This document shows, piece after piece, positions 22,406 to 34,533 of a DNA stretch of 64,000 bases. The translations under genes were made by a program, and so were the position numbers. The stretch's first letter is position 1. Each line of letters begins with the position of its first letter. Under the pieces are notes generated by a model. It saw only the letters and a program-made list of their open reading frames with translations, made no database searches and was not told where the DNA came from. The DNA comes from Turnera subulata (Eukaryota > Streptophyta > Magnoliopsida > Malpighiales > Passifloraceae), in contig JAKUCV010003203.1 of assembly GCA_028386065.3 (NCBI GenBank), positions 36,408-100,407 on the forward strand. Reading direction: 5' to 3'.

Positions 22406-22568
22406 TGATGAACTCAAGCAAGATTCAAGCATCATTGGAGAGAATAATGGGGCCATGACATTGCCTCAGGGACCAATATTAAGCTCAAAGTCAAGGATGC
22501 TCAAGAATCAACCCCTACATCATATTCAAGCTTTGATGAACAAAGAGCTTCAAGAAGATAATGTAATC
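22406..22568 (+). mobile_element. CRM LTR 'X', first part
   Basis: It starts TGATGAACTCAAGCAAG. It encodes the LTR tail in frame (GAMTLPQGPI...KSRMLKNQ, QALMNKELQEDN), as in other CRM LTRs. It is interrupted by the Angela element after TAATC and resumes at 31044. Its orientation is opposite to the adjacent leader of CRM-D. Confidence 0.75.
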
Positions 22569-24089
22569 TGTTAGTAATATGCCCAAAAGCCAATCCATGG
22601 TTGATTGTATTCATGTATACATATTTGAGGTTATGCCTATATATATGAATATGAGATAATCGCTTGCACATATATATAACCCTAGTGTATATGTATTTGA
22701 TATGTATATTCTTAAAAGTCCCTAGTCGTTTATTACTATGGTTGGGTTGTAATGTTAAAATAAGACTAGCGTATGTTGAGGATTGTATGAGATACGAATT
22801 CTACATATGGGTACAAGATGGGGATCTTGTTGACCGGACCGACCCACATAAGAACGCTACATGGAACGTTATATGTATGTCGATAGCGTTTCTTATAGAT
22901 GTGATTGTCCTCCGACCTGAGATCGTCAAGGTATCCAACATATGAATCATGTACTTTGATATTATTCCTAGTCATCCGTAACTGGGTGGACATAAGGGTA
23001 ATCATTGGGTTTATGCCTAGTATGTAGTGGGTTTTGATTGATCAAGAGGGGATTCGTCCGACCTATATAACGGGTATATTATCGAGTAGGTTTCTTGATA
23101 GAGTTGAACTGTTAAATGCATGGCCATGCTCGGCTCGGATAGGGTGATATGATGATATCATGGGTATCCGTGTTATACAGTTAACTCGAGGATCAAGAAA
23201 CCGAGATTAGACATATACGAGATTGACGTTTCCATGTCTCGGTCTAATCTTGATAATGGGACGAAGGAATGATGACATATTCCGAGGCATAGTGAATCAG
23301 TTCTGATCTTGTCGTTCGGGTAGCAATGATGTGTTGCTAGACGCCGCTCTTTGTTTATGATTGTAAAATGAGATTTTACAATCATTGTCGGACGTTACAA
23401 GTGCCTACAGGGTCACACTTATAGAACCGTTGATTCGAGCAGGTGGTTGAACCGTGGTTGGACCATGGTTGGACCGGTTTGTGGCTGGATTATGGTTGAA
23501 CCAGGGTCGGTTTTGGATCAATAATTATCTGAATTATTGATCAGACATGTTGAGTTAGTGTGTTTGGTCTGATTATGCTTAGTGGAAGCATTAGTGATGA
23601 GCATAGGTCCACCATGTTGGCCATATTGTCATTATCTTAATGGCACTATGTCTAAAGTGTGTTTTAGGGTGTCTAGGTGAGTGATCAGATCATTCATTCT
23701 GCCCCTATCATGTTTTTGCTGGTTTTCAGACCTTACCATCATCCTCTCAACTTCTCTTCTTCTTTGTGAAAGAAGGAAGAGCTAAAACACCACAATTATA
23801 CACATAGCTCCTACCTTTGTTGCTAGCACATCAAGTGGGAGTGCTCGAGGCTTGATTCGTGTGACGATTCGAAGCCGATCACGGTTTGTAAGGATACCAT
23901 AGAGGAGCAGGTCTTCTTCTTGCTCTTACTGATTCCTTACACAAGTTTGGCGAAAGATCCTAACCTTACAGGTATGTAAAAATTATTATACGGTTTGCTA
24001 GCTTCACATGTGTTCTTGGTTGTTTCCCTTGTTTTCCGCTGCATCCTTTTGCTTCTATATGAATGTCATATAGCCTAGGGAAACTTACA
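22569..24089 (+). repeat. Angela 5' LTR, 1521 bp
   Basis: TGTTAG...CTTACA, aligned throughout with 29538-31043. A short tandem repeat of GTGGTTGGACC-like units lies at 23447-23520. A TATATAA at 23064-23070 is a possible promoter. The PBS follows at once. Confidence 0.92.
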
Positions 24090-24090
24090 G

Positions 24091-24103
24091 TGGTAGTGGA
24101 GTA
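24091..24103 (+). other. Primer binding site of the Angela element
   Basis: TGGTAGTGGAGTA directly after the 5' LTR resembles TGGTATCAGAGC, the usual initiator-Met tRNA complement in copia elements, with several differences. Confidence 0.5.
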
Positions 24104-24373
24104 ACTTGTGACGCTCTTAAACCGTGTAAATGATGCATATGTGATATGATCATCTAAGCATGTGTAGGAATCAACTTGTTTATGTGATATGCTAAGTGTT
24201 TTTTGAACATGATGTTGTTGTGTTTTGTCAAAAGTGTTTTGAAAAACAAGCTATTGATTGACATGAGATGTTAGTCAGGATGTTCTATGGCAGTAGGTGG
24301 AAGGGTTCGACTAAGAAAAACCGAGTGTCGGTTTGTGTTTTGAGCAATTGTTGTTCATGAACATTTAGGCCAA

Positions 24374-25033
24374 AACATCGATGTTTGTGTGACCAACATC
24401 GATGTTGGCATGATGATTGGCCTCGACCGAATCACTACAACATCGACGTTGTAGGACAAACATTGATGTTATCATGCAACTTCTCAACAACATCGATGTT
24501 TAAAAGTTAAACATCGATGTTATTTGAGCTCGGCCAATTTGATTGAAATTCCAGAATTCAAACAACATCGATGTTTATATTTTAAACATCGATGTTTTTG
24601 GGTTCAGGAAGTTACAACATCGATGTTCTATTCCAACATCGATGTTGTTATGCTACTGCCAAGTCCTGAACATTGTTGGTACTCAAAACATCGATGTTGT
24701 AGTGTCCAACATCGATGTTTTTGAGACTCTGCCAAATGGTTTGGAGTTCAAGCACTCAAAAAATCGATGTTGAAGTTTAAACATCGATGTTGTTGAGCTA
24801 CTGCCAATATGTTGGGAAAGTTAGACTTTCACAACATCGATGTTTATGTTTAAACATCGATGTTTACTTATCCCAACATCGATGTTCTTGTGTAAACATC
24901 GATGTTCTTGAGTTCCAGAGACCATTAGACATCGATGTTCAAGGGAGAACATCGATGTTCTTGAAGCACTGCCAATTGTTGGCGAGAATCAGATTCTCAT
25001 AGACATCGATGTTCATTTATGGACATCGATGTT
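24374..25033. repeat. Array 3 of AACATCGATGTT in the Angela leader
   Basis: The array has 22 copies. Sixteen are exact (24374, 24395, 24489, 24510, 24564, 24585, 24616, 24635, 24687, 24708, 24780, 24833, 24853, 24875, 24895, 24948). Six have one mismatch (24439, 24459, 24760, 24928, 25002, 25022). Pair spacing is 19-22 bp. Later pairs repeat every 71-75 bp together with a phrase like CTACTGCCAA, which indicates minisatellite expansion. The array lies wholly between the LTR and the gag ATG at 25598, so it would be in the genomic RNA leader. There each pair could fold into a 12-bp stem with a loop of 8-9 nt. Confidence 0.95.
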
Positions 25034-25597
25034 CACTTGCATTTTTGTTTTCCAAATTTGCTTAACATCAATGTATGATTAAATGATTATATGCATGAGA
25101 TGTATGAACATATGTTGATGAAATATTAAGTTCTTAGTTGCCTTCCATAATGAGCACTAATCATTGCTTAGATCAACACTAGGTAGGTTTTGCCCTAGCA
25201 AGGTGCCTATGTTTATCCTAGCAAGGTTCGAGAGGATAATTGTAATATCCCGATTGCTTGTTGTGGGTGAGAACTTAACTAGGTTACCTTAATAGGATTA
25301 AGAACCTAGAGGCAAGGGTTGAGGAATGTCTATAAGATAGACTTGGACAAGGTGTTGTTCACTCAACTATCCAAGAGTTGCATAGAGATGTAATTGACAA
25401 GAGTTGTCTACCTAAATAGCTATGATGTAGGTGATCAGCCCTAGCTGACTTATGTTGTAGTGAAATGTGGATCTTGGCCTACTTGTTATCATTTTACTGA
25501 TTCTTAGTAGGAGCATCATTTAATTAAATTCCTTGTTAAATGATTTATGTATGCATGACTCTTATTTGTGTGAGTTGATCTTTGTTGTAGAATTACC

Positions 25598-28114
25598 ATG
25601 GCACAAAACACAGGTACACTATCATTGCGATCTGTCCTTGAGAAGGACAAGTTGAATGGGAATAACTTCCTATCTTGGTATCGCAATTTGAGGATTGTCC
25701 TCAAACAAGAAAAGAAGCTGTATGTCCTTGAAGGGCCAGTTCCGATTGAACCGGCGCCTTCTGCACCCAGGGCAGAACGGGATGCTTATAAGAAGCATCT
25801 CGATGATGCATTGGATATAGCATGTTTGATGCTGGTAACCATGGACTCGGGGCTTCAGAAGCAACACGAGAAAATGGGGGCGTTCGATATGATCGAACAC
25901 CTTAAGATGCTCTTTCAAGAGCAAGCTAGGCATGAGAGGTATGAGACCTCTAAAGCCTTATTCCAATGCAGGATGGCCGAATCATCACCCGTGAGACCTC
26001 ATGTGCTGAAAATGATCGGATTCATTGAGAGCCTTGAGGGTCTCGGATTTCCTTTGCCAAAGGAGATGGCTGTAGACTTAATCCTGCAATCGTTGTCGGA
26101 CAGCTACGGCCAATTTGTCATGAACTTCAACATGAACCATCTTGACAAATCCTTGTCCGAGTTGCTCAATATGTTGGGAACAGCCGAGCTACAAATGAAG
26201 GCAAGTAAGTCCAACATATTGATGATTGGCAAAGGCAAAGGAAAGGGTAAAGCAAAGTTCGACAAGAAGAAGAAGAGTGCCAAAAAGTTTGGTGCAAGTG
26301 CTTCTTCTAGTGATCACAAGCTTAAACCCAAGGGTGGAGTTGCTAAGGATGGACATTGTTTCCATTGCAACAAACCGGGCCATTGGAGACGCAACTGCCC
26401 AGTTTACCTAGAAGAGGTAAAGAGGAACAAGAAGGGAAGTGAGACTTCTACTTCAGGTATATTCGTTATAGAAGCTAATATTTCTACTTCTGCATCATGG
26501 GTATTAGATACCGGATGTGGTTCTCACATTTGTGTAAATGTGCAGGAACTAAGAAAGAGTAGAAGATTGGCGAAGGGTGAGATAGACCTACGTGTGGGGA
26601 ATGGAGCAAGAGTTGCTGCATTAGCCGTAGGAACTTATTTTCTATCTTTACCTAGTGGCTTGGTGTTAGAACTTGATGATTGCTATTTTGTACCTTCCAT
26701 TAGCAGAAATTTGATTTCTGTATCTTGTCTTGACAAGAAAGGATTTTCATTTGTAATAAAGAACAAATGTTGTTCAATTTATTTCAATGATGTATATTAT
26801 GGTGGTGCAAATTTAAGCAATGGATTGTATGTTCTAAACCTTGAGATGCCGATCTATAACGTTAGTACCAAGAAGGTTAGGTTGAACGATTCTAACGAAA
26901 CGTATCTTTGGCATTGTCGACTAGGCCATATAAACGAGAATCGCATTGCTAAGCTCCATAAAGATGGACTATTAAACTCATTTGATTTCGAATCATTTGA
27001 GACGTGTGAATCTTGTTTGTTAGGCAAAATGACGAAGGCTCCTTTTACCGGTAAAGGTGAAAGGGCTTCGGAATTGCTAGGTCTCATACATACCGATATA
27101 TGCGGACCAATGTCGACACAGGCTAGGGGCGGTTTTCAGTACTTCATTACATTTACTGATGATTTCAGTAGATATGGATATGTGTATCTAATGAGACACA
27201 AATCCGAATCCTTTGAAAAGTTCAAAGAATTCAAGAATGAAGTACAGAATCAACTCGGTAAAAGTATTAAGATGCTTCGATCAGATCGAGGTGGTGAATA
27301 CTTGAGCCAAGAATTTCTTGATCATCTAAAGGGTTGTGGTATAGTATCACAGCTTACTCCACCGGGTACGCCACAATGGAATGGTGTATCCGAAAGGAGG
27401 AACAGAACCTTGTTGGACATGGTTCGTTCAATGATGAGTCAAGCTAACCTTCCTTTATCCTTTTGGGGACATGCATTGTTGACTGCTGCTTATACACTAA
27501 ACAATGTTCCATCTAAATCGGTCGAAAAGACACCATATGAGATATGGACTGGGAAGCGTCCCAGTTTGTCTTTTATGAGGATTTGGGGCTGTGAGGCTTA
27601 CGTAAGACGTGAAGCTTCGGATAAGCTCGGCCCTAAATCCGAGAAGTGCCTATTTGTAGGTTACCCTAAGGAAACCAAAGGGTATTACTTCTATACTCCC
27701 ACCGACAACAAAGTGTTTGTTGCTCGGACTGCAATTTTTCTAGAAAAAGAGTTTATTTCTAGAGGAATCAGTGGGAGAAAAGTAGAACTCGAAGAAGTTC
27801 GAGATCTAGAGACTGAGATGGAACAAGGACAGGAACCACAAGGTGTTGTGGATGAGAATCCTATTCCTGTAACACATGGACCACGTAGGTCGGATAGGAT
27901 TCGGCATGAGCCTGAGAGATACGGATTTCTCGTGACTCATACCGGAGATGTGATGCTCATAGATGAGGATGAGCCCACTACCTATCAGCAGGCCGTTACG
28001 GGTCCGGACTCCCAGAAGTGGCTAGAAGCCATGAATTCGGAAATGGAATCCATGTATCAAAACAAGGTATGGACCTTGGTTGATCTACCCGAAGGGGTAA
28101 AACCCATAGGGTGA
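25598..28114 (+). pseudogene. Angela gag, protease, integrase and start of RT
   Basis: One frame of 838 codons from ATG 25598 to TGA 28112-28114. Gag occupies about residues 1-250 and includes NGNNFLSWYRNLRIVLKQEK. A Lys/Gly-rich stretch precedes a perfect zinc knuckle CFHCNKPGHWRRNC (254-267). The protease active site is WVLDTGCGSH (Asp304). Integrase has HCRLGHI...CESCLLGK (about 439-475), then Asp in HTDICGP (about 498), Asp in LRSDRGGEY (about 563) and Glu in GVSERRNRT (about 599). RT begins about residue 805. The stop sits where related elements have Cys before KWVYK. The rest of RT continues in the same frame after it, so a single nonsense change separates the two parts. Confidence 0.93.
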
Positions 28115-29523
28115 AAGTGGGTCTATAAGAAAAAGACTGACATGGATGGTAATGTGATTACCTATAAAGGGCGATTGGTTGCGAAAGGCTTCAAACAAGT
28201 TCATGGTATAGACTATGACGAAACCTTCTCACCAGTTGCTATGGTTAAATCCATCCGGATTCTGTTGGCTATAGCTGCAAACCATGACTATGAGATATGG
28301 CAAATGGATGTCAAAACCGCTTTCCTTAACGGAAATCTCTTAGAGGATGTGTACATGACACAGCCTGAGGGTTTTGTCGATCTAAAAAATGCCAATATGG
28401 TATGCAAGTTGCAAAGGTCCATTTATGGACTTAAGCAAGCTTCAAGGAGTTGGAATCTTCATTTTAATGATGTAATCAAAGAGTTTGGTTTCATCAAAAA
28501 TGAAGATGAACCATGTGTTTACAAGAAGGTTAGTGGGAGCACAGTAATTTTCTTGTTGTTATATGTTGACGACATTCTGCTCATTGGGAATGATATTCCG
28601 ACACTACAGTCTGTTAAGGCTTGGTTAGGAAAGAATTTCTCAATGAAGGACTTAGGAGAAGCCGCCTATGTGTTGGGCATAAAATCTATAGGGATAGATC
28701 CAAAAGGCTTCTCGGGCTAAGTCAGAGTATGTATATTGACAAGGTTCTAAAGAGGTTTAGAATGGAGAATTCCAAGAAGGGATTCTTACCCATGTCACAT
28801 GGCGTCTCTCTCTCAAAGAGTCAATGTCCTAGTACATCTGATGAGAGAAAGAGAATGAGTGAGATCCCTTATGCTTCGGCAATAGGATCTATCATGTACG
28901 CCATGTTATGTACTAGACCGGATGTTGCATATGCTCTGAGTGTCACGAGCAGGTACCAATCTGATTCCGGTGAGAGTCACTGGATGGCGGTTAAGAATAT
29001 CCTTAAGTACTTGAGAAGGACTAAGGATGCATTCTTGGTTTACGGAAGCGTTGATGAGCTCGTTGTAAAGGGTTACACCGATGCTAGCTTCCAAACCGAT
29101 AGGGATGATTTCAGATCGCAGTCTGGATATGTGTTTTGTCTTGGAGGTGGTGCTGTAAGCTGGAAGAGTTCTAAGCAAGAGACAGTTGTAGATTCTACAA
29201 CCGAGGCAGAGTACATTGCTGCCTCAGATGCGGCGAAAGAGGTTGTTTGGATCAAGAAGTTCGTAACTGAACTAGGGGTGGTTCCTAGTATTGAGAGTCC
29301 GATTGAGCTCCATTGTGACAACAATGGAACAATCGCACAAGCTCAAGAGCCTAGATACCACCAGAGATCCAAACACATTCTCCGACGCTATCATCTGATT
29401 CGAGAGATCATAGATAGAGGCGATGTCAGGCTGTGCAGAGTTCCTACTAAGCCCCTCACGCAGCAGAAGCATGATGGTCATTGCGCATCCATAGGTATTA
29501 GATACATGTATGATTGGCTTTAG
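28115..29523 (+). pseudogene. Angela reverse transcriptase and RNase H
   Basis: This continues the frame from 25598 after the TGA. RT motifs are DYDETFSPVA, WQMDVKTAFLNG, SIYGLKQASRSWN and the active site LLYVDDILLIGND (YVDD at 28562-28573). One extra base near 28685 shifts the frame, and IYRDRSKRLLGLSQ and RNase H follow in the second frame to TAG 29521. RNase H keeps GYTDASF, STTEAEYIAAS and HCDNNGTI. Near 29445 the expected NVADPLTKPL phrase is shortened to PTKPL, a small in-frame deletion. Confidence 0.92.
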
Positions 29524-29526
29524 TGC

Positions 29527-29537
29527 AAGTGGGAGAT
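29527..29537 (+). other. Polypurine tract of the Angela element
   Basis: AAGTGGGAGAT directly before the 3' LTR start at 29538. Confidence 0.7.
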
Positions 29538-31043
29538 TGTTAGTAATATGCCCAAAAGCCAATACATGGTTGATTGTATTCATGTATACATATTTGAGGT
29601 TATGCCTATATATATGATTATGAGATAATCGCTTGCACATATATATAACCCTAGTGTATATGTATTTGATATGTATATTCTTAAAAGTCCCTAGTCGTTT
29701 ATTATTATGGTTGGGTTGTAATGATAAAATAAGACTAGCGTATGTTGAGGATTGTATGAGATACGAATTCTACATACGGGTACAAGATGGGGATCTTGTT
29801 GACCGGACCGACCCACATAAGAACGCTACATGGAACGTTATATGTATGTCGATAGCGTTTCTTATAGATGTGATTGTCCTCCGACCTGAGATCGTCAAGG
29901 TATCCAACATATGATTCATGTACTTTGATATTATTCCTAGTCATCCGTAACTGGGTGGACATAAGGGTAATCATTGGGTATATGCCTAGTATGGGTTTTG
30001 ATTGATCAAGAGGGGATTCGTCCGACCTATATAACGGGTATATTATCGAGTAGGTTTCTTGATAGAGTTGAACTGTTAAATGCATGGCCATGCTCGGATA
30101 GGGTGATATGATGATATCATGGGTATCCGTTTTATACAGTTAACTCGAGGATCAAGAAACCGTGATTAGACATATACGAGATTGACATTTCCATGTCTCG
30201 GTCTAATCTTGATAATGGGACGAAGGGATGATGACATATTCCGAGGCATAGTGAATCAGTTCTGATCTTGTCGTTCGGGTAGCAATGATGTGTTGCTAGA
30301 CGCCGCTCTTTGTTTATGATTGTAAAATGAGAATTTACAATCATTTTCGGATGTTACAAGTGCCTACAGGGTCACACACATAGAACCGTTGATTCGAGCA
30401 GGTGGTTGAACCGTGGTTGGACCGTGGTTGGACCGTGGTTGGACCATGGTTGAACCAGGGTCGGTTTTGGATCAATAATTATCTGAATTATTGATCAGAC
30501 ATGTTGAGTTAGTGTGTTTGGTCTGATTATGCTTAGTGGAGGCATTAGTGATGAGCATAGGTCCACCATGTTGGCCATATTGTCATTATCTTAATGGCAC
30601 TATGTCTAAAGTGTGTTTTAGGGTGTCTAGGTGAGTGATCAGATCATTCATTCTGCCCCTATCACGTTTTTGCTGGTTTTCAGACCTTACCATCATCCTC
30701 TCAACTTCTCTTCTTCTTTGTGAAAGAAGGAAGAGCTAAAACACCACAATTATACACATAGCTCCTACCTTTGTTGCTAGCACATCAAGTGGGAGTGCTC
30801 GAGGCTTGATTCGTGTGACGATTCGAAGCCGATCACGGTTCGTGTGGATACCGTAGAGGAGCAGGTCTTCTTCTTGCTCTTACTGATTCCTTACACAAGT
30901 TAGGCGAAAGATCCTAACCTTACAGGTATGTAAAAATTATTATACGGTTTGCTAGCTTCACATGTGTTCTTGGTTGTTTCCCTTGTTTTCTGCTGCATCC
31001 TTTTGCTTCTATACGAATGTCATATAGCCTAGGGAAACTTACA
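29538..31043 (+). repeat. Angela 3' LTR, 1506 bp
   Basis: Same ends as the 5' LTR, with scattered substitutions. The GTGGTTGGACC tandem repeat at 30408-30470 differs in unit number and composition from the 5' LTR. It is followed by TAATC. Confidence 0.92.
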
Positions 31044-31414
31044 TAATCAAGCTTGGAGAGCAGTTGAAGAATAAGCCATTCACTTGCTTATCTGGGAGGA
31101 GTAATCGACTTCAAGCTTAAGTGGGGCCCAATCTGCATCTATCTAGTTTGTTATTGGGCCATGTCGATTTTTATTTAATTATTATTTGGTTGAGCCAAAA
31201 TTTAATTAAATAATTAGAATATAATTTCGACTTGGTTATTTTATTTTTTAGTTGGATTTTATTTGTGGGCTTTAGTTTAATTAGTTAGGTTATAATTGTT
31301 TGGGTTTAATTAAAGTCCAATATGTTGTTTGATTAATTAAAACCTAGTCCATTAGGGTATGGGTAAATTCGGCCTAGGATAGGTTTGTGGAAGTCAAATC
31401 CAATTTGACTTAGG
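31044..31414 (+). mobile_element. CRM LTR 'X', second part
   Basis: It continues the LTR frame (VIKLGEQLKNKP) and the U3 text (TAAGTGGGGCCCAATCTGC, AAACCTAGTCC, CAAATCCAATTTGACTTAGG) known from 42840-43160. It ends with TTAGG at 31410-31414, the left target duplication of CRM-B. Confidence 0.8.
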
Positions 31415-31420
31415 TGATAC

Positions 31421-34400
31421 TGTAACGCCCCGGATTTTCATAATTTGATTTTCGGGATTTTCGGATTTTTTATTCCAATTTTACCCTTGAGATATTTCCG
31501 AGTTTTAGTCGAGGAAATAAATTATTATGTCTTGGAAATGTCAATTTTAGGTTGGTAGTGTTCATGGTTCGGGTCCCGTGGGAAACGGATTCGAGAACGG
31601 GGTGAAACGCGATGATTAACGTGGGTACTAGTGAAACTACGTCGTTTTGTAAACTATTTAAAAATAATAATAATAATTGCGTTGACCGGGCAGGGGGTTG
31701 ACCGCGCCTAAGCGGACGACAGGTCGTCCACTAGGGCGGCCAAGCCCTAACCCGAGTCTTCCTCTTTTCTTCCTCTTTTTTCCTTCTTTTCCCCTTCTCT
31801 TCTTTTTTTCCAGCCGCCGTCGAGTCCATCTCTTTTCTCTCTCTCGCTCTTCTCCTCTCCTCTCCTTCCTCCTCCTCTTTCCCCGATCGGCTGCCACTCA
31901 CCCTCTCTTTTTCTTCCCTTCCTTATCCTCTCTTTTCCACAAACACGCGCGGCCGCACCATCTTCATCCTCTTGCCGCCGCCGCTGCGTCGTGAGAAGAG
32001 TGCAGGTCCAAGGCGTCGGTTGTGGCGAAGAACCCAAGGCTGCTCGTGCGACGGGGGGCTCGGCCTTAGAACGGTCGCCGCTGGTAAGCCACCGATTCCT
32101 TCCTTCCTTCTCCTTCTGCTTCTTTTGTTTTCTTTGGGAGATTGGTTGCTGACTTGGGGGTTTTTGTGTTGCCGGTGACGGCGGGTGAACCGTTGTCGTG
32201 GTGGCGGATCTGTGCGGGTGTTGTGGGTTTGTGTTGTTGTTGGTTCTTTGCCTCGGCGGGTCTTGTGTCGGTGTTGGAAGCGGGTTCGTCTGCAGTGATT
32301 CGTGTTTGGGCCGAGGTTGCTGGTGGTGGTGTCTGGCCGGAGCTGCGTTCTGCAGGGGTTGTGGGTTTCGGCAGCAAGTGTGTGTGGGTGTTTTGGTGCT
32401 CGGGTGTGCGTGTGCGTGCGTGTGTGTGTGCGTGTGTTCCTCCGGCAGAGGTGGTTCAAGGCTCGGGTTTGGTTCCTGGGCAGAGAATTCCGGTAAGCTT
32501 CCGGTGACTACCTTTTGTATTATTTGGTTTTGGTTTCTGGGAAGTGTTGTGTTGTTGAATTTGATGTTTGGGGGATTGTGACAGATTCGTGCTGGTGGTT
32601 TTGGGGAATTCCGGCGAGTTCATCGGAATCCGGCGAAGGCTCGGGAATTTTCCGGCGAGGCTCGGGAATATTCCGGCGAAGGTTCGGGTTTTGATTCCGG
32701 CATTTAACGGTATACTTGATGTATAATTTGTGTTATTCATGGCATGTACTTATTATATTCGGATTGGGTTATGTAATATTGATAATGTACATAGTAGAAA
32801 TCGAGAACGGGAATTATGTGGAACATAACCGGGAATTTACCGACACGGGTAGAACCATAGGCCGGGAATCTTTGGGCTCGGATTGACCTTGGACTTAAGT
32901 AACGGGCTTTGAGCCCAATCCTATAATTGGTTAAATAAGGACTTAAGGAAGTCGGCTTTAGGCCCGGAAACTGAATTTGGGCTTAGATTGGGTTTTAGGC
33001 CGGAAACTCGTAAAGGACATATTGAGTGGGCCATAGGCCCGGGAACTACTTATTGGATTTAGTTGGGTGTAAGCTGGTAAACCTTAGGTCCCGATACTCG
33101 GAGTTAGGTGAGATAAACACCATGTCGGGCTTAGACCCGGAAATTACATAGTTGGCTAACTAGGGACGGGTTTAACTCAGCTGAGCATTATAGTTACATG
33201 CATGCACGTTTTTATTGTTATTGTTTGTAATTTGTTGTGTGTGCCGGTATTCAGGCACGGGTAATACCTCGGGAGCTGCAGGATCTGTTTTGGGAAAAGC
33301 TCCACAGGACAATCGTCGTTGAGGTGACTTTATACGTCTTTTTATGTTTGTATGCATGAGCTTGTTGGATTGGTTTGTTTGAGTTGCATGCCTGTTTGCT
33401 AACATGCTGTGATCTGTATTGTGTGCCTAAGTGAACCTTTTGCTTATGAGCTGGATATTTGGATTGCTATGGATTATAACATGTGGTGTGATTCTGGGTG
33501 TTTTGTGTGATGTGATGTGGGTCGGAGACCCGGTTATCTGATTGAGCTATTTTATCACACAACCCTGTTAATTCACAATCTCTTGGCACACATGAACTCA
33601 TAATTTGTGAATAAAGATAATGTACAGTAGAAGATAGGCTACTGTGTGCTGATGACCGGTTGGTTCGAGCGGGAAGTGATACCCCTCGGGTTTGCTTGCG
33701 GGATAGCAAGTGTTATGCGGATTTGCATATGGGTCTATAATGACCGGTTCTACCTCCCTCCTTCTACCTCCCTCTTTCTCTCTGTCTCTCTCTCTCTCTA
33801 TGGATATGTTTGGGCTTCGTGCCTGGTTTTATTTGGGCTTATGCCTGGTTGTCTCATGAGACGGGACCGAGCTCGATGCACAGTAGGGGGCCATGAATAA
33901 TAAATTATAATAAGAAAACTTAACACACAACAGATGGAGAATAATGAACTGGTTGCTTGATTGGCTTGACATGTTAGTACTGGTTGTTGTATGTTGCTTA
34001 CTTGTCTTGTTGCTCTTCCTTCCTTTCGAACTTGATCTGCACACCCTCATATTTAGACTTATATTGCTCACTGAGTAGGCGACTCACATATTCGCCAACG
34101 TTGTTTTTCAGACTCATAGATAGCGTGCCGTCTCTTTCTTCTTTCCCGGAGTACGGACGTGGATATCCCAGCAGGTAGCTGTGCTTCATTTCCCGGTTGG
34201 ATCCATAGAGCAGGCATGCATATCATATACTTTCGCCATTTTATATTTTATCTTAACTTCCGCTGCATTGGGTTTATTTGGGATGTCACTATTGATTTTA
34301 ACTATATTATCGGCGGGTTGCCGGGATTTGATATTGATGATGTTTCGGCAGGATGCTGGGTCGACTTGTGGCTTGTTAAGCCGGATTGTTTTGTTCTTTA

Positions 34401-34533
34401 TGACATCCCGTTTTATTAAGAATTTTGGATAATGTTTTTGATATTGGATTTGGTGTCCCGGGGTTTCAGGTGTATTTTGGTAATTTCCTTGTGTTTAAGT
34501 ATTTTATTGTTAAATTGGGACACGGGTGTTTCA
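31421..34533 (+). mobile_element. Tekay-type solo LTR, 3113 bp
   Basis: It starts TGTAACGCCCCGGATTTTC and ends GACACGGGTGTTTCA. The reverse complement matches 53411-56543 across its full length. It is flanked by GATAC (31416-31420) and GCTAC (34534-34538), a target duplication with one change. Removing it restores the CRM-B LTR end TGATACGACAG. No internal region is present, so it arose by LTR-LTR recombination. Confidence 0.88.
32402..32440. repeat. GT-rich microsatellite in the Tekay solo LTR
   Basis: GTGTGCGTGTGCGTGCGTGTGTGT-type run. The equivalent CA runs are at 55523-55558 and 63647-63680. Confidence 0.75.

Larger units (their letters stand above)
22569..31043 (+). mobile_element. Angela/BARE-1-type copia retrotransposon, complete
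   Basis: The LTRs start TGTTAGTAATATGCCC and end GGGAAACTTACA, very like the BARE-1 LTR start as I recall it. The target-site duplication TAATC is perfect (22564-22568 and 31044-31048), and the CRM LTR reads through it. The domain order gag, protease, integrase, RT, RNase H is that of Ty1/copia. The coding region has one stop, one frameshift and a small deletion. A 0.5-kb larger than usual leader contains palindrome array 3. Confidence 0.93.

Noticed and set aside
24524..25002. Open frames over palindrome array 3
   Set aside because: They only translate the repeat (phrases NIDV and HRC recur) and contain nothing else. The same happens over arrays 1 and 2.
24374..25033. CRISPR-like look of regularly spaced repeats
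   Set aside because: The sequence is plant DNA, the spacers are only 8-9 nt and alternate with long ones, the repeats are palindromic, and no cas-like gene exists.
31658..32740. Many overlapping frames on both strands in the Tekay LTRs (also 55219-56265 and 63344-63813)
   Set aside because: These come from GC-rich purine/pyrimidine and CA-repeat tracts. The products are low-complexity and differ between copies by frameshifts.
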